33,993 nt of DNA from Holosporales bacterium. Its GTDB lineage: Bacteria > Pseudomonadota > Alphaproteobacteria > Caedimonadales > UBA9215. Made by a program: the position numbers and the translations under genes. Below, piece by piece: positions 15,790 through 23,804 of this stretch (positions are counted from its first letter, which is position 1; every line of letters begins with the position of its first letter). Location: contig DOCA01000189.1 in the NCBI GenBank assembly GCA_003503995.1, forward strand, positions 1 through 33,993. The letters run 5' to 3'. A model generated the notes under the pieces. That model saw nothing but the letters and a program-made list of their open reading frames with translations. It was not told the DNA's origin and did not search any database.

Positions 15790-15817
15790 ATTTTGATTAA
15801 AACGCATTAATCAAAAT
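15790..15817. promoter_or_regulatory. 11-bp perfect inverted repeat upstream of the RHH gene
   Basis: ATTTTGATTAA (15790-15800) and TTAATCAAAAT (15807-15817) are perfect arms around AACGCA. The site lies 25-53 bp upstream of the start of the ribbon-helix-helix gene, where its promoter should be. A ribbon-helix-helix dimer pair is the obvious candidate to bind it. Confidence 0.6.
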
Positions 15818-15949
15818 AAGTAAAGGGGTGAAGTGCAATAATTTGTTATGTGCTATTTCAGAGCCTATCACGGTCCAATACCAAATCTGTTTCAGGTATT
15901 TCTGGGGTTGGGTGTTAGACACATGTTTCTGCAATACCTTTCCTCAACT

Positions 15950-16576
15950 CTATTGTTTCCTAGGAAACTTAACATTGAACATCTTTTCGTAATACTCCTT
16001 CCAAGAATCACCCATAAGGGACCATAGCTTATCCTGTTCTTTTTTCGGGAGCTTTGGCAATGCAAATTGCAGAAGGGCGCCATGCTCCATTTGTCGCCGT
16101 TGATCAGAAGTAAGGTCAATTTTAACAATGCTTGTTTGTGGGAAAAAGTACCATAAAGCAAACCCGCTAGAGACACTTCCTAAGCAGAATGAAAAACAAA
16201 ATCCTAGACCTAATTTGGATAGTCTATTTTTCTGCTTGCTGTTTTCATTTTTCAAAATGTTTAGAAAATCCGACTGGTCCTTCTTTAAAGCACTTATAAT
16301 GTTATGAAGCCCTTCCGTTTGTTTGTGGATCACAGGGCCTAATAATTTTGAGGTTTTTTCACTCAAAGTATCGGCTGTTTGAAGAAATGAATTTTCAATT
16401 GTATTAGAAATTTCCTCATTACAACTCCTCAAGAGCGCCACTTCAGTAGAAATCCCCTTACGGGAATCCTCAATCTGTTTTGAAGCCTCAACTATCTTTA
16501 ATGAAAATGAATCCATGATGTCTGCTGTTCTCGATAAGGTACCAATTGCTTCATTCAGTTCAGGTGTGTTTTCCAT
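15950..16576 (-). CDS. Coiled-coil membrane protein, last gene of the tra operon
   Basis: A 208-aa protein of unknown family. Residues 1-120 are predicted by eye to be long helices with many polar residues (IVEASKQIEDSRKGIS, ISALKKDQSDFLNILKNE), like a coiled coil. One membrane segment follows at about 122-147 (LGFCFSFCLGSVSSGFALWYFF), then a C-terminal domain of about 60 residues containing KLPKKEQDKLWSLMGDSWKEYYEK. It starts 11 nt after the coupling protein TraD with a strong ribosome binding site (AAAGGA). Position and shape resemble the small membrane helpers that accompany conjugation coupling or mobilisation proteins (MbeB/MobB-like in plan), but no sequence link is claimed. Confidence 0.6.
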   Translation of the reverse strand: MENTPELNEAIGTLSRTADIMDSFSLKIVEASKQIEDSRKGISTEVALLRSCNEEISNTIENSFLQTADTLSEKTSKLLGPVIHKQTEGLHNIISALKKDQSDFLNILKNENSKQKNRLSKLGLGFCFSFCLGSVSSGFALWYFFPQTSIVKIDLTSDQRRQMEHGALLQFALPKLPKKEQDKLWSLMGDSWKEYYEKMFNVKFPRKQ

Positions 16577-16587
16577 AATATTTTCCT

Positions 16588-18291
16588 TTAAATAAGTTGA
16601 AAGTCTTCATGTTGTTTTTTAATGTCGTTGTAGGTCATCTTGAGTTTTGAAATCGGGAATTTCCCAGGGAATTTGAGATAACAAGATAAATCCGCCAGCT
16701 TCCCAATTTCTGTGGGCATAACTAAGCGCCTTATGCTCTTTTGCATATTAATGGACTTCCCATCTCTCATTTGGTGAGCACCATAAGAAACGCTTTCTCT
16801 TGCTTCTTCTACTTCTTCTTCCCCCAACCATTTTGAGATTTGTTCTGTTGCTTGAACTTCCTCACAGCGAAAAAAGAATTTTGTATTAAAAAGGTTAAGA
16901 ATGGTTTTTGACCCATTGTGGCCATAGACCTCATCGAATTGTGAAAGTCCTTGCAGCCCTCCAAAAACACAAGCACCGTATTTTCGGCCTTTGGAGAGTA
17001 AGGGTTGGAGCATGTTAAGTTTCTGCAACGCGGGAAGCTCGTCCATAATAAACCAGAGACGGCGATTTGAGCCTTCAGATTGCGTCATAAGAATCCCAGC
17101 TACCGCATTAAACATAGAAGCGATTAAAGGATTTAAAGTGGCAAGCATATCTTCATTGGCCGTTAAAAAGATCCAAGCCTTCGAGTCTTCATCTTTCACC
17201 CAATCTGCCAAAAGAAGGGATGGTTTTCTGGGATCAAGGTGTTTTAAGAACTGAATGCTAGAGGAGAGTGTGGCTTTGAAGCTCAAGGTTGTTTTCTCAT
17301 TTTTTGAATCGGCAAAGGTTGTGGCATCGGTATTGTTAAAAAAGGAACAGAAATCGCCCAAGGGTTTTCTGACTAGAATTTCGTGAAGATCCTTTGGGGT
17401 AATATTTTCGTTTTTTGCTTTTTGCAGCGCAACGGAAAACAACGTGGCAGAACCGTTTCGCCAGAGAGGGTCAGAATATTCAGAATTCTTTGGAACAATG
17501 GCTTTGGCTAGATTATCAAACTGATATTCATAGACGCACTCATTAATAATGTCCCAATTATATCCCCTGCTATCAAAGGGGTTGATAATGACATCCCCCC
17601 TGTCAGGATTGTAGTATTTTGAGACCATATCTCCTGTTGTATCTATCACAAGGGCTTTTTGGTTACGCTTTTCAATTTGAGGGAGAATCTCATTATAAAG
17701 GTTTGTTTTTCCAGCTCCAGTGGTTCCAACAGCCAGAATGTGTTTAATCTCAGAGTCCTTAATCAGGGGAAGCTTTTCAACGGTAAGATCCGATGCTTTT
17801 CGGCGAAGATAGATCATGCGCTTAAGTTTTCTTGAAGAAACAAGAATTTGTCCCCGAAGTCTCTTGGACTTGAAACTAGATTTCCCTTTTAAAGCCCAGA
17901 ACAAAATAAGAAGAAATAGGCTGATAAGGGTCGCAACCATCGAGCTCCTAATTTGGCCTTTCAGTTTCCCTTCAACATGATTACGAAGATCCCTTGTATA
18001 AGGATGGTTTATGATATCAATAGCTCTGACTTGTCTCTCAAAATGTTCCTCTGGCCAGCTAACTGTAAAAAGGTGCTCCTTTGAGCTATGCTTAAAGGGC
18101 AATAGAAACTCTGCATGGTAACTTGATGCGTATTGTCTAATAAGGTGCGTTGGAATGCTATTCCATGCTTTCCAAGAAAAGATCCCTCCTCCAATGATTA
18201 AAGAAATAACAAGTCCAACACTCATAACCTGTTTAATCATCCTTAAGTTATGAAGGTGAAGCTGACCCCCGCGAACGAAATTTTTAGCCAT
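16588..18291 (-). CDS. traD: Type IV coupling protein TraD, F type
   Basis: A 567-aa inner-membrane ATPase that brings the relaxase-DNA complex to the transfer channel. Two membrane segments lie at about 21-43 and 116-135. The ATPase domain has Walker A GTTGAGKT (189-196) and Walker B WFIMDELP (413-420). The IDTTGDMVSKYY and VFGGLQGLSQFDEVYG segments are typical of the VirD4/TraD family. It ends shortly after the ATPase domain, so it lacks the long C-terminal tail that in F TraD contacts TraM; this fits an element whose relaxosome is of Ti type. Ribosome binding site AAAGGAG before the ATG. Separated from traG by a plus-strand gene. Confidence 0.93.
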   Translation of the reverse strand: MAKNFVRGGQLHLHNLRMIKQVMSVGLVISLIIGGGIFSWKAWNSIPTHLIRQYASSYHAEFLLPFKHSSKEHLFTVSWPEEHFERQVRAIDIINHPYTRDLRNHVEGKLKGQIRSSMVATLISLFLLILFWALKGKSSFKSKRLRGQILVSSRKLKRMIYLRRKASDLTVEKLPLIKDSEIKHILAVGTTGAGKTNLYNEILPQIEKRNQKALVIDTTGDMVSKYYNPDRGDVIINPFDSRGYNWDIINECVYEYQFDNLAKAIVPKNSEYSDPLWRNGSATLFSVALQKAKNENITPKDLHEILVRKPLGDFCSFFNNTDATTFADSKNEKTTLSFKATLSSSIQFLKHLDPRKPSLLLADWVKDEDSKAWIFLTANEDMLATLNPLIASMFNAVAGILMTQSEGSNRRLWFIMDELPALQKLNMLQPLLSKGRKYGACVFGGLQGLSQFDEVYGHNGSKTILNLFNTKFFFRCEEVQATEQISKWLGEEEVEEARESVSYGAHQMRDGKSINMQKSIRRLVMPTEIGKLADLSCYLKFPGKFPISKLKMTYNDIKKQHEDFQLI

Positions 18292-18309
18292 TTTTATCTC
18301 CTTTTTATT

Positions 18310-18337
18310 TTGTAATAGTTGTTAAAAATGCTATACT
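18310..18337 (+). promoter_or_regulatory. Promoter for the plus-strand membrane gene
   Basis: TTGTAA (18310-18315) and TATACT (18332-18337) are 16 bp apart, a plausible sigma-70 promoter 36 bp upstream of the ATG at 18374. Inverted 7-mers TTGTTAA (18319-18325) and TTAACAA (18348-18354) span it and could be an operator. Confidence 0.5.
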
Positions 18338-18373
18338 GTAAGTGCAGTTAACAAAACTTTTCAGGGAAGTTAC

Positions 18374-18901
18374 ATGAAAAATATCCTCAATACTTTCTTT
18401 CATCGTATGGCAGATAAAATGGCCAATTCTGGTGATGTTCATATTCTTAAAACAACCAGCCGCTTTGTTGGTTTGCTGACCTTGGCGCTGTCTTTTCTGC
18501 TTCTTAATAATCTGTATCTGATCGCGGGTCTTTTTGCGGCCTCCATTGTTATCTGTGACTTTGTCTTCATGGTTTTTAGAAAAAAAGAATCTCAGTATAA
18601 AACCCAGAGTTTTTTCGAAACGAATCGCATTCTGCCTAAAAATTTGGACCGTTACACAACCACTATGAACCTTTTGCGTGCCGCTCTTTTGGCACCAATG
18701 TTTTTTTATGGGCAGTTGCACTGGTATATTGTTTTCTGTGCCTTCTCTCCTTTGCTGATCTCCTGCTTTACAGGGTATAAACCCTATATGCCCGATGGAA
18801 AAGCACCGGGAAGAGATCCCTGGTATCAAGGCGTTCCTGGATTTGGCATTGCAGGTAATTATACTGGCAAGCCTGGTTCTATTGGTGGTCAATCTGGTTA
18901 A
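18374..18901 (+). CDS. Polytopic membrane protein inserted between traD and traG
   Basis: A 175-aa protein with hydrophobic segments at about 32-50, 48-68, 100-115 and 118-135, so probably four membrane passes. It has a polar middle loop (KKESQYKTQSFFETNRILPK) and a glycine-rich tail (GVPGFGIAGNYTGKPGSIGG). I do not recognise the family. It runs against the flanking tra genes and has its own promoter-like sequence and a good ribosome binding site (AGGGAAG). The opposite-strand frame over the same DNA reads as poor protein, so the plus strand is coding. It breaks the tra operon between traG and traD. An exclusion or host-interaction role is possible but only a guess. Confidence 0.7.
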   Translation: MKNILNTFFHRMADKMANSGDVHILKTTSRFVGLLTLALSFLLLNNLYLIAGLFAASIVICDFVFMVFRKKESQYKTQSFFETNRILPKNLDRYTTTMNLLRAALLAPMFFYGQLHWYIVFCAFSPLLISCFTGYKPYMPDGKAPGRDPWYQGVPGFGIAGNYTGKPGSIGGQSG

Positions 18902-18916
18902 TTTATCCATTATTTA

Positions 18917-21700
18917 TTAACCCTTTTTCGGTAATTGATCATCAAGAAGCGCTTTTGTAAAACTTCCACTTACAAAATCATCGGCACCTTTTGATACAAG
19001 CCGCCTTGCATTGGTTTTACTATTCTCCCGTGTAAAATTGTTCTTATGGGTCTGATGGTCGTTATTGAGATCCTCCTTGCCTTGTGCAAATCTTTCGTCA
19101 TTGCTGTTAATAGCCTCGTCTACTTTATGTCCTATGGTCTCATACTCTCCCTTTAGTGCTTCATGGCTCTTAAAGCCTTGCTTGGCAATCTCATCTCTAA
19201 GCTCCGCCCTACCCTCTCCACCTGTTGCATTAACAGTCGGAACCTGCCCATTCCAGTTAGAAATTTCTTGATCCGTCAAAACATGATCTGATCTGGCTAC
19301 AAATCCCTTTAAGGCTTCCCTCTTTTCAGAAATGAAGTCATTTTGCATTTGAGAAACCTGTGATGCATTCCCTTGATTTGTTAGATAATCTGCTGAATCA
19401 GCCTTGTTAAGACCTGTTTTAGAAGAGACGTAATCTAGCCACTTATCGTTTTCATTACTTTGAACATTAAATCCATTGTTAGAACTAAAACTTTGCATCT
19501 TATCCCAATTTTGTGAGGCCGTATAAGAACGATTGAAAGATTCAGCAGATGTCTGAGCTTTAGTGAGATTATTAGAAAGGCTAGTGGTAGCATCTCTCCC
19601 CGTTGAGTTAATCATTTGACCACCCGCAGTTTTAGAATATTGACCCAGCTTGGATATGCTATCTGAAAGACGCTTTCCATCCTCTGAATTCATAGCCTTT
19701 TCTAGACCTTCGATACTAACTGCTTGTCCACTTAAATCTACTTTGCCATTCACACCTAAAACTTTTGACGCAGCACCTCCAACAAGGGATTTACTTGAGT
19801 CAAAACCAATAGCCGCATTAATAGCTGTTTGAGCATTCATATTATGATTCTTTCTAAGGGCTTCTGTACTGGATTGAACATTGTCTAATGCTTTGTTGAA
19901 GTTCGCCGCATCTTGCTCACTCATTCCTTCAGTCAGATTGACCCCTTGAGCACGTTTATCAAGGAGGGTCATTACATTCGACGATGTATCAGAAACAGCA
20001 TCATTAAAGCTTTTCCCATTGGAATGCATAAGTTGTTGCGCCTGACGGGCATTATGGGCCACAGAGGCCATCAAACCTTCATTACTAGAGAAGGTCGTTG
20101 CGAGCTGGCTTTGACTTTGAGCCGTATAGGTCTCTCCATTGATAGCTTGCGTAAGAGTTTGATTACCCGTATTGAGAGAGCCAGCAAAATTACTACTACC
20201 CACATGGTTTTGTTGTGCAACAGAACGAGAAGAGATACTTTCATTAAAGAAGTTCTGATTACCCATTGAAATATTCCCATCGGCAGCTTCTGCTGCAAAT
20301 TTCCCAGAAAGACCTTGAAGTCCAGCAGTCATCCCTCCCATCATGTTACTCATCCCTATCTCCGACTTAGAGATTAAGGCATAGGACAACATAGGAATTA
20401 GCAATTGTGCACCAGCAGACCAACTTGCTGCATACCATGCAGCATCCGCTAATCCCGATGTGGTTGCTATGGAAAACCCTTCAGTACCTTGCAAAACAGA
20501 TTCAGTTGATAGATCCATTAAAATAATAGTGATGGCGTTTAAGATAGAAGAGAGAACGGACCAAATTTGAAGACTTAACATTGCTTTTGACCACATCATG
20601 AGTTTCTTTAACCCACCTGGCATAAAGAAAAACGGTAGCAAAATAAAAAATATAACCGAAAAGAGCGCGATAAGAGTTGCTTGAAGTAGGGGCATTGATA
20701 TGGAGGACACAACAGAATTCATCATGCCTGTCATACCTTGGGTTTCGAGAGCCCTCGCCGCGTTCAAGGAAATGAGTTCGGGATGAAGCCTTGGGTATTT
20801 ATTCTTAGCCGCATTATCGTCAAAAGCTTCTTTTTGAGCATTGACGACCATCATTTGTTGAACGTGTTGATTAGCTGATTTTGTTGCTCCCGAAACCATT
20901 TGCCAAGCTTCTTGCATGAGGGGTTTAAATTGATTTGCATCAATCCCTTTTGGCGAAGTCCCGAAGAGTTTAGCCCCTAAGGACGCAAGTCCTCTTTGGC
21001 CTTCAACGGCCATGGCTTGGCGAATAAGGGGGGCTGAAACTTTACATGTTCGGTAGGTCTCTGACCCATCTTCATTCTCCCAATAAGTCCCAAGGGACGG
21101 ATGACCATTTTCTTCAACCCAACTTATAAGATCAGCACTATTTCTGGCGGATTCTCTTTTCCCCATAATGTTGGTTTTTAAATAAGGAAGCCAAATACAT
21201 TGATCTGCCCAGTCCTTAACATTTTTTCTGATCCTTGGATCTGAAATCCTCACTGTGCGAGCTTCTTGCGTTAATCTTGAGGCAAAAGCAAAACCAGACT
21301 TACTAACCCGTGTAATATCAGATGTGGCATATACATCTTCAATCATTTGAGTAAGGGAATGAGACACCATTGATGACAAACCAATAATTGTCACAAATCC
21401 TAGAGGAATATTATCAACCTTATCTCCTCCAAAACTGGGGTCTACCTCATCCTTAATATTAAGAGAGGTTTTTGGAATAATCATAAAGTTCATGAGTAAA
21501 AAGGAAGGAATAAACCATTTTTTCATAAAGAGGGAAAGGTCCGCTTTTGCCGCTGACAACACTCCAACCCAGAATAAACTAATGACAACAGGGACAAAAA
21601 AGAAGCTTTGCCAATAGGACTCATTGTTGCACATAGCCCCTATCCCATTAAAAACTTTATAGAGAAGATGGCCACCACCATACGTATAAAGAATATCCAT
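18917..21700 (-). CDS. traG: Mating-pair stabilisation and pilus protein TraG
   Basis: A 927-aa TraG of F type. The N-terminal membrane part has hydrophobic segments at about 33-52, 63-76, 338-362 and 375-397, and the start MDILYTYGGGHLLYKVFNGI is the family hallmark. The first half acts in pilus assembly. The C-terminal half (about 450-927) is a long Gln/Asn/Ser-rich, helical periplasmic region with repeated short motifs (SRSVAQQNHVGSSN, NNLTKAQTSAESFNRSY), which in F TraG stabilises mating pairs and takes part in entry exclusion. No TraS/TraT exclusion gene is seen nearby. It starts 2 nt after traH. Confidence 0.93.
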   Translation of the reverse strand: MDILYTYGGGHLLYKVFNGIGAMCNNESYWQSFFFVPVVISLFWVGVLSAAKADLSLFMKKWFIPSFLLMNFMIIPKTSLNIKDEVDPSFGGDKVDNIPLGFVTIIGLSSMVSHSLTQMIEDVYATSDITRVSKSGFAFASRLTQEARTVRISDPRIRKNVKDWADQCIWLPYLKTNIMGKRESARNSADLISWVEENGHPSLGTYWENEDGSETYRTCKVSAPLIRQAMAVEGQRGLASLGAKLFGTSPKGIDANQFKPLMQEAWQMVSGATKSANQHVQQMMVVNAQKEAFDDNAAKNKYPRLHPELISLNAARALETQGMTGMMNSVVSSISMPLLQATLIALFSVIFFILLPFFFMPGGLKKLMMWSKAMLSLQIWSVLSSILNAITIILMDLSTESVLQGTEGFSIATTSGLADAAWYAASWSAGAQLLIPMLSYALISKSEIGMSNMMGGMTAGLQGLSGKFAAEAADGNISMGNQNFFNESISSRSVAQQNHVGSSNFAGSLNTGNQTLTQAINGETYTAQSQSQLATTFSSNEGLMASVAHNARQAQQLMHSNGKSFNDAVSDTSSNVMTLLDKRAQGVNLTEGMSEQDAANFNKALDNVQSSTEALRKNHNMNAQTAINAAIGFDSSKSLVGGAASKVLGVNGKVDLSGQAVSIEGLEKAMNSEDGKRLSDSISKLGQYSKTAGGQMINSTGRDATTSLSNNLTKAQTSAESFNRSYTASQNWDKMQSFSSNNGFNVQSNENDKWLDYVSSKTGLNKADSADYLTNQGNASQVSQMQNDFISEKREALKGFVARSDHVLTDQEISNWNGQVPTVNATGGEGRAELRDEIAKQGFKSHEALKGEYETIGHKVDEAINSNDERFAQGKEDLNNDHQTHKNNFTRENSKTNARRLVSKGADDFVSGSFTKALLDDQLPKKG

Positions 21701-21702
21701 AT

Positions 21703-23031
21703 TTATCTTCCCCTTTCTAGGTCATAATTAGCTCTTATTTCGTCTTCTTTAGCGCGAATAAGCTTATCGATCATCCAAATCTCACGACCATCTAAGGTTG
21801 CCATTTTTTGTTGAAGACGCGTTCTTGCAAGCTCAAGTCGTTTCTTAAATTCTTGCGTAACAGTGTTATCGAATTGAGCTGACTCAAGAACAGAAACGGC
21901 CTGCAAAACTTCAGCAGAAGCCTCTTCAAACTGCTTCAAGAGAATGGCAAAAGCAAAGTACTGAGAGGCTTTTTCAAGGGGCCAATGAGTACCAGACGCA
22001 GCAGAAATCTGAATATATTTATAAACTGGTAGATTTACCGAATCACTTAAGAAGACGAGCTCTTGGGTGCTAAATGGCTCTTCCGTACGGTACTTTACCT
22101 TCATAGAATTAATATGCGTCATAATCAGCTTTGAAAGAGAGGCTTCAGGTGCAATAACATGTTGAGTATTTGTTAAAGACAGACACTTATCGGTTTCATC
22201 ACAAACAAGTTTTGTTGTGCTTCCTCCCTGTAGATACGCTTCCAAATACCCATCTTCATCGGCCTTGGGATCAACGAAGGTTACTTTATAGGTTTCCTTA
22301 TCCTTTTTGGAAATCACCGTCCCCACAAGGGACATGATCATCTCTGCAAGATCAGTGTCGCCTTCATATCGTGGAAGTTTCTTTAAAGCTGTCCACACAA
22401 GGTTGAATTCCCCAACGAGAAGATCTGGGTACCTATCCCGCGCTTCATCAATTTTAGCATTGACCTTATCCTTTCCTTGGCACCTTCTTCTGGTCCCAAA
22501 AAAGTCATGGTTGCCTCCATCAGATTTTGTAATATCCTCACAAACCTTTTCATGCATCGCTGTTCCCGTTGGTATAACAGCCTCCAACATTTGTTGACGT
22601 GAGTGACAGTCTCCCAATAGCAGGGCATTCATATCCTCTAGGACTTTTTGAATACTCCTCATCGTACCTTCACACTGAGGACAAGTCGTCTTCAATGCCA
22701 ACTGAAGGGCATAGGCAGGAACACCCTGAGCCGTTGCTTTAAGGGTATCCACAAGCTGATCTGTTTGAATAAAACTAATGCCTCCAAAACGCACATCAAA
22801 ATCGCCACACGACCAACCCATTTGAGGAAGCCTCATATTAATGGGATTAATAGTTCTATTGCGTTGACGAACCATCATACCACCAGCGGTATAATGGCCC
22901 GTTGATTGGTCTTGGAAAGACCCCGCAGAATTAAAATTACTTGTGTTCCCCAAATGGGAAATCATATTGGCTATACGGTTTGCCGAAACAGAGGACGTTA
23001 AAAACAAAAGAGAGAATAGGATTTTTTTCAT
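21703..23031 (-). CDS. traH: Pilus assembly protein TraH
   Basis: A 442-aa periplasmic TraH. A signal peptide (residues 1-17, ending VSA) is followed by the family's conserved start (MISHLGNTSNFNSAGSFQDQ) and the MGWSCGDFDVRFGGISF segment. It has CPQC and several further cysteines (LLLGDCHS, HEKVCED), as expected for a protein needing disulfide formation. The C terminus is helical (LDGREIWMIDKLIRAKEDEI). TraH works with TraF, TraU, TraW and TrbC in extending and retracting F-type pili. Its ATG overlaps the traF stop by one base, so the two are translationally coupled. Confidence 0.93.
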   Translation of the reverse strand: MKKILFSLLFLTSSVSANRIANMISHLGNTSNFNSAGSFQDQSTGHYTAGGMMVRQRNRTINPINMRLPQMGWSCGDFDVRFGGISFIQTDQLVDTLKATAQGVPAYALQLALKTTCPQCEGTMRSIQKVLEDMNALLLGDCHSRQQMLEAVIPTGTAMHEKVCEDITKSDGGNHDFFGTRRRCQGKDKVNAKIDEARDRYPDLLVGEFNLVWTALKKLPRYEGDTDLAEMIMSLVGTVISKKDKETYKVTFVDPKADEDGYLEAYLQGGSTTKLVCDETDKCLSLTNTQHVIAPEASLSKLIMTHINSMKVKYRTEEPFSTQELVFLSDSVNLPVYKYIQISAASGTHWPLEKASQYFAFAILLKQFEEASAEVLQAVSVLESAQFDNTVTQEFKKRLELARTRLQQKMATLDGREIWMIDKLIRAKEDEIRANYDLERGR

Positions 23032-23804
23032 TAGAACTGTCCTTCATTTTTTAAATAGGAAATTACGTATTTTAGGTTTGTCATAAGAGCATCAAGGCCG
23101 ATGTAACCATGGGCAACAGGAATCACTTCATTGGTTTTAGGATTTGCCAAATACAGCATGGGAAATTTAAGCTGAGGGTTTACGGCTAAAAGAATAGATT
23201 CGTTTTTGCTACAGGTCATTCCCTCAAAACACTCATCACCCTTTGAAAGGCCTTGAACATCAAAGCCATTCTCTTCAGCAAACTGTTTCACAAGAGGGGC
23301 AAACTGATGGCAATAAGGACAATCAGGCTTAAAGGCAAAGATAAGGCCAAACTCCTTTGCAAGAGATTTGAGGTCCTTTGATAAGGCAGCATCATCCTGC
23401 TTTTCTTTGATCTTTAAAGACCCTGGACTTGTAACAATTTTTTCATACCCTGGATTAATAAGCTCCGCTGTCGTCCAACTTTTTTGGAAGTCACTAGCCT
23501 GATCCATAATAAAATTATGATGCCTTTGTGCATTGGCTACATTCTCTAGGGTAGGCTCAAGAATGGCTAAAGCCTTTGCTTCTTCAAAAGCTGCCTTTTG
23601 TTCTTCCAAACGCTCCGTTGCTGTTAAAGGTTTCTGAGAAGCTCTTGTAGGAGAAACAGTTTCTTTCTTTTCTGGTTTTTTGACCTCTTCCTTTGGTATC
23701 ACAGGATCTTGGTACCAAAGCCAACCTTTAGGGTTATCTACGTTTGAAGCCTGCACATTCGTCAGACCCATAATGATTATTGAAAATAGTTTATAAGGAG
23801 ACAT
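23031..23804 (-). CDS. traF: Pilus assembly protein TraF, thioredoxin-like with CPYC
   Basis: A 257-aa periplasmic TraF. The frame is open up to 23918, but the ATG at 23804 has AAGGA 8 nt upstream and gives a proper signal peptide (MSPYKLFSIIIMGLTNVQAS). The mature start GWLWYQDP is a TraF hallmark, and the C-terminal half is a thioredoxin fold: FGLIFAFKPDCPYCHQFAPL with CPYC at 161-164. F-plasmid TraF lacks such a pair, and a separate protein, TrbB, supplies disulfide isomerase activity there. Here one protein may do both. It overlaps the traN end by 14 bp. Confidence 0.93.
   Translation of the reverse strand: MSPYKLFSIIIMGLTNVQASNVDNPKGWLWYQDPVIPKEEVKKPEKKETVSPTRASQKPLTATERLEEQKAAFEEAKALAILEPTLENVANAQRHHNFIMDQASDFQKSWTTAELINPGYEKIVTSPGSLKIKEKQDDAALSKDLKSLAKEFGLIFAFKPDCPYCHQFAPLVKQFAEENGFDVQGLSKGDECFEGMTCSKNESILLAVNPQLKFPMLYLANPKTNEVIPVAHGYIGLDALMTNLKYVISYLKNEGQF

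Noticed and set aside
15892..16176. 94-codon minus-strand frame overlapping the coiled-coil gene
   Set aside because: Lies in another frame of the 15950-16576 gene without its own ribosome binding site; probable shadow.
18305..18910. 201-codon minus-strand frame opposite the membrane-protein gene
   Set aside because: Composition rich in Cys, Arg, Thr and Gln without domain features; the plus strand gives clear membrane helices, a promoter and a ribosome binding site.
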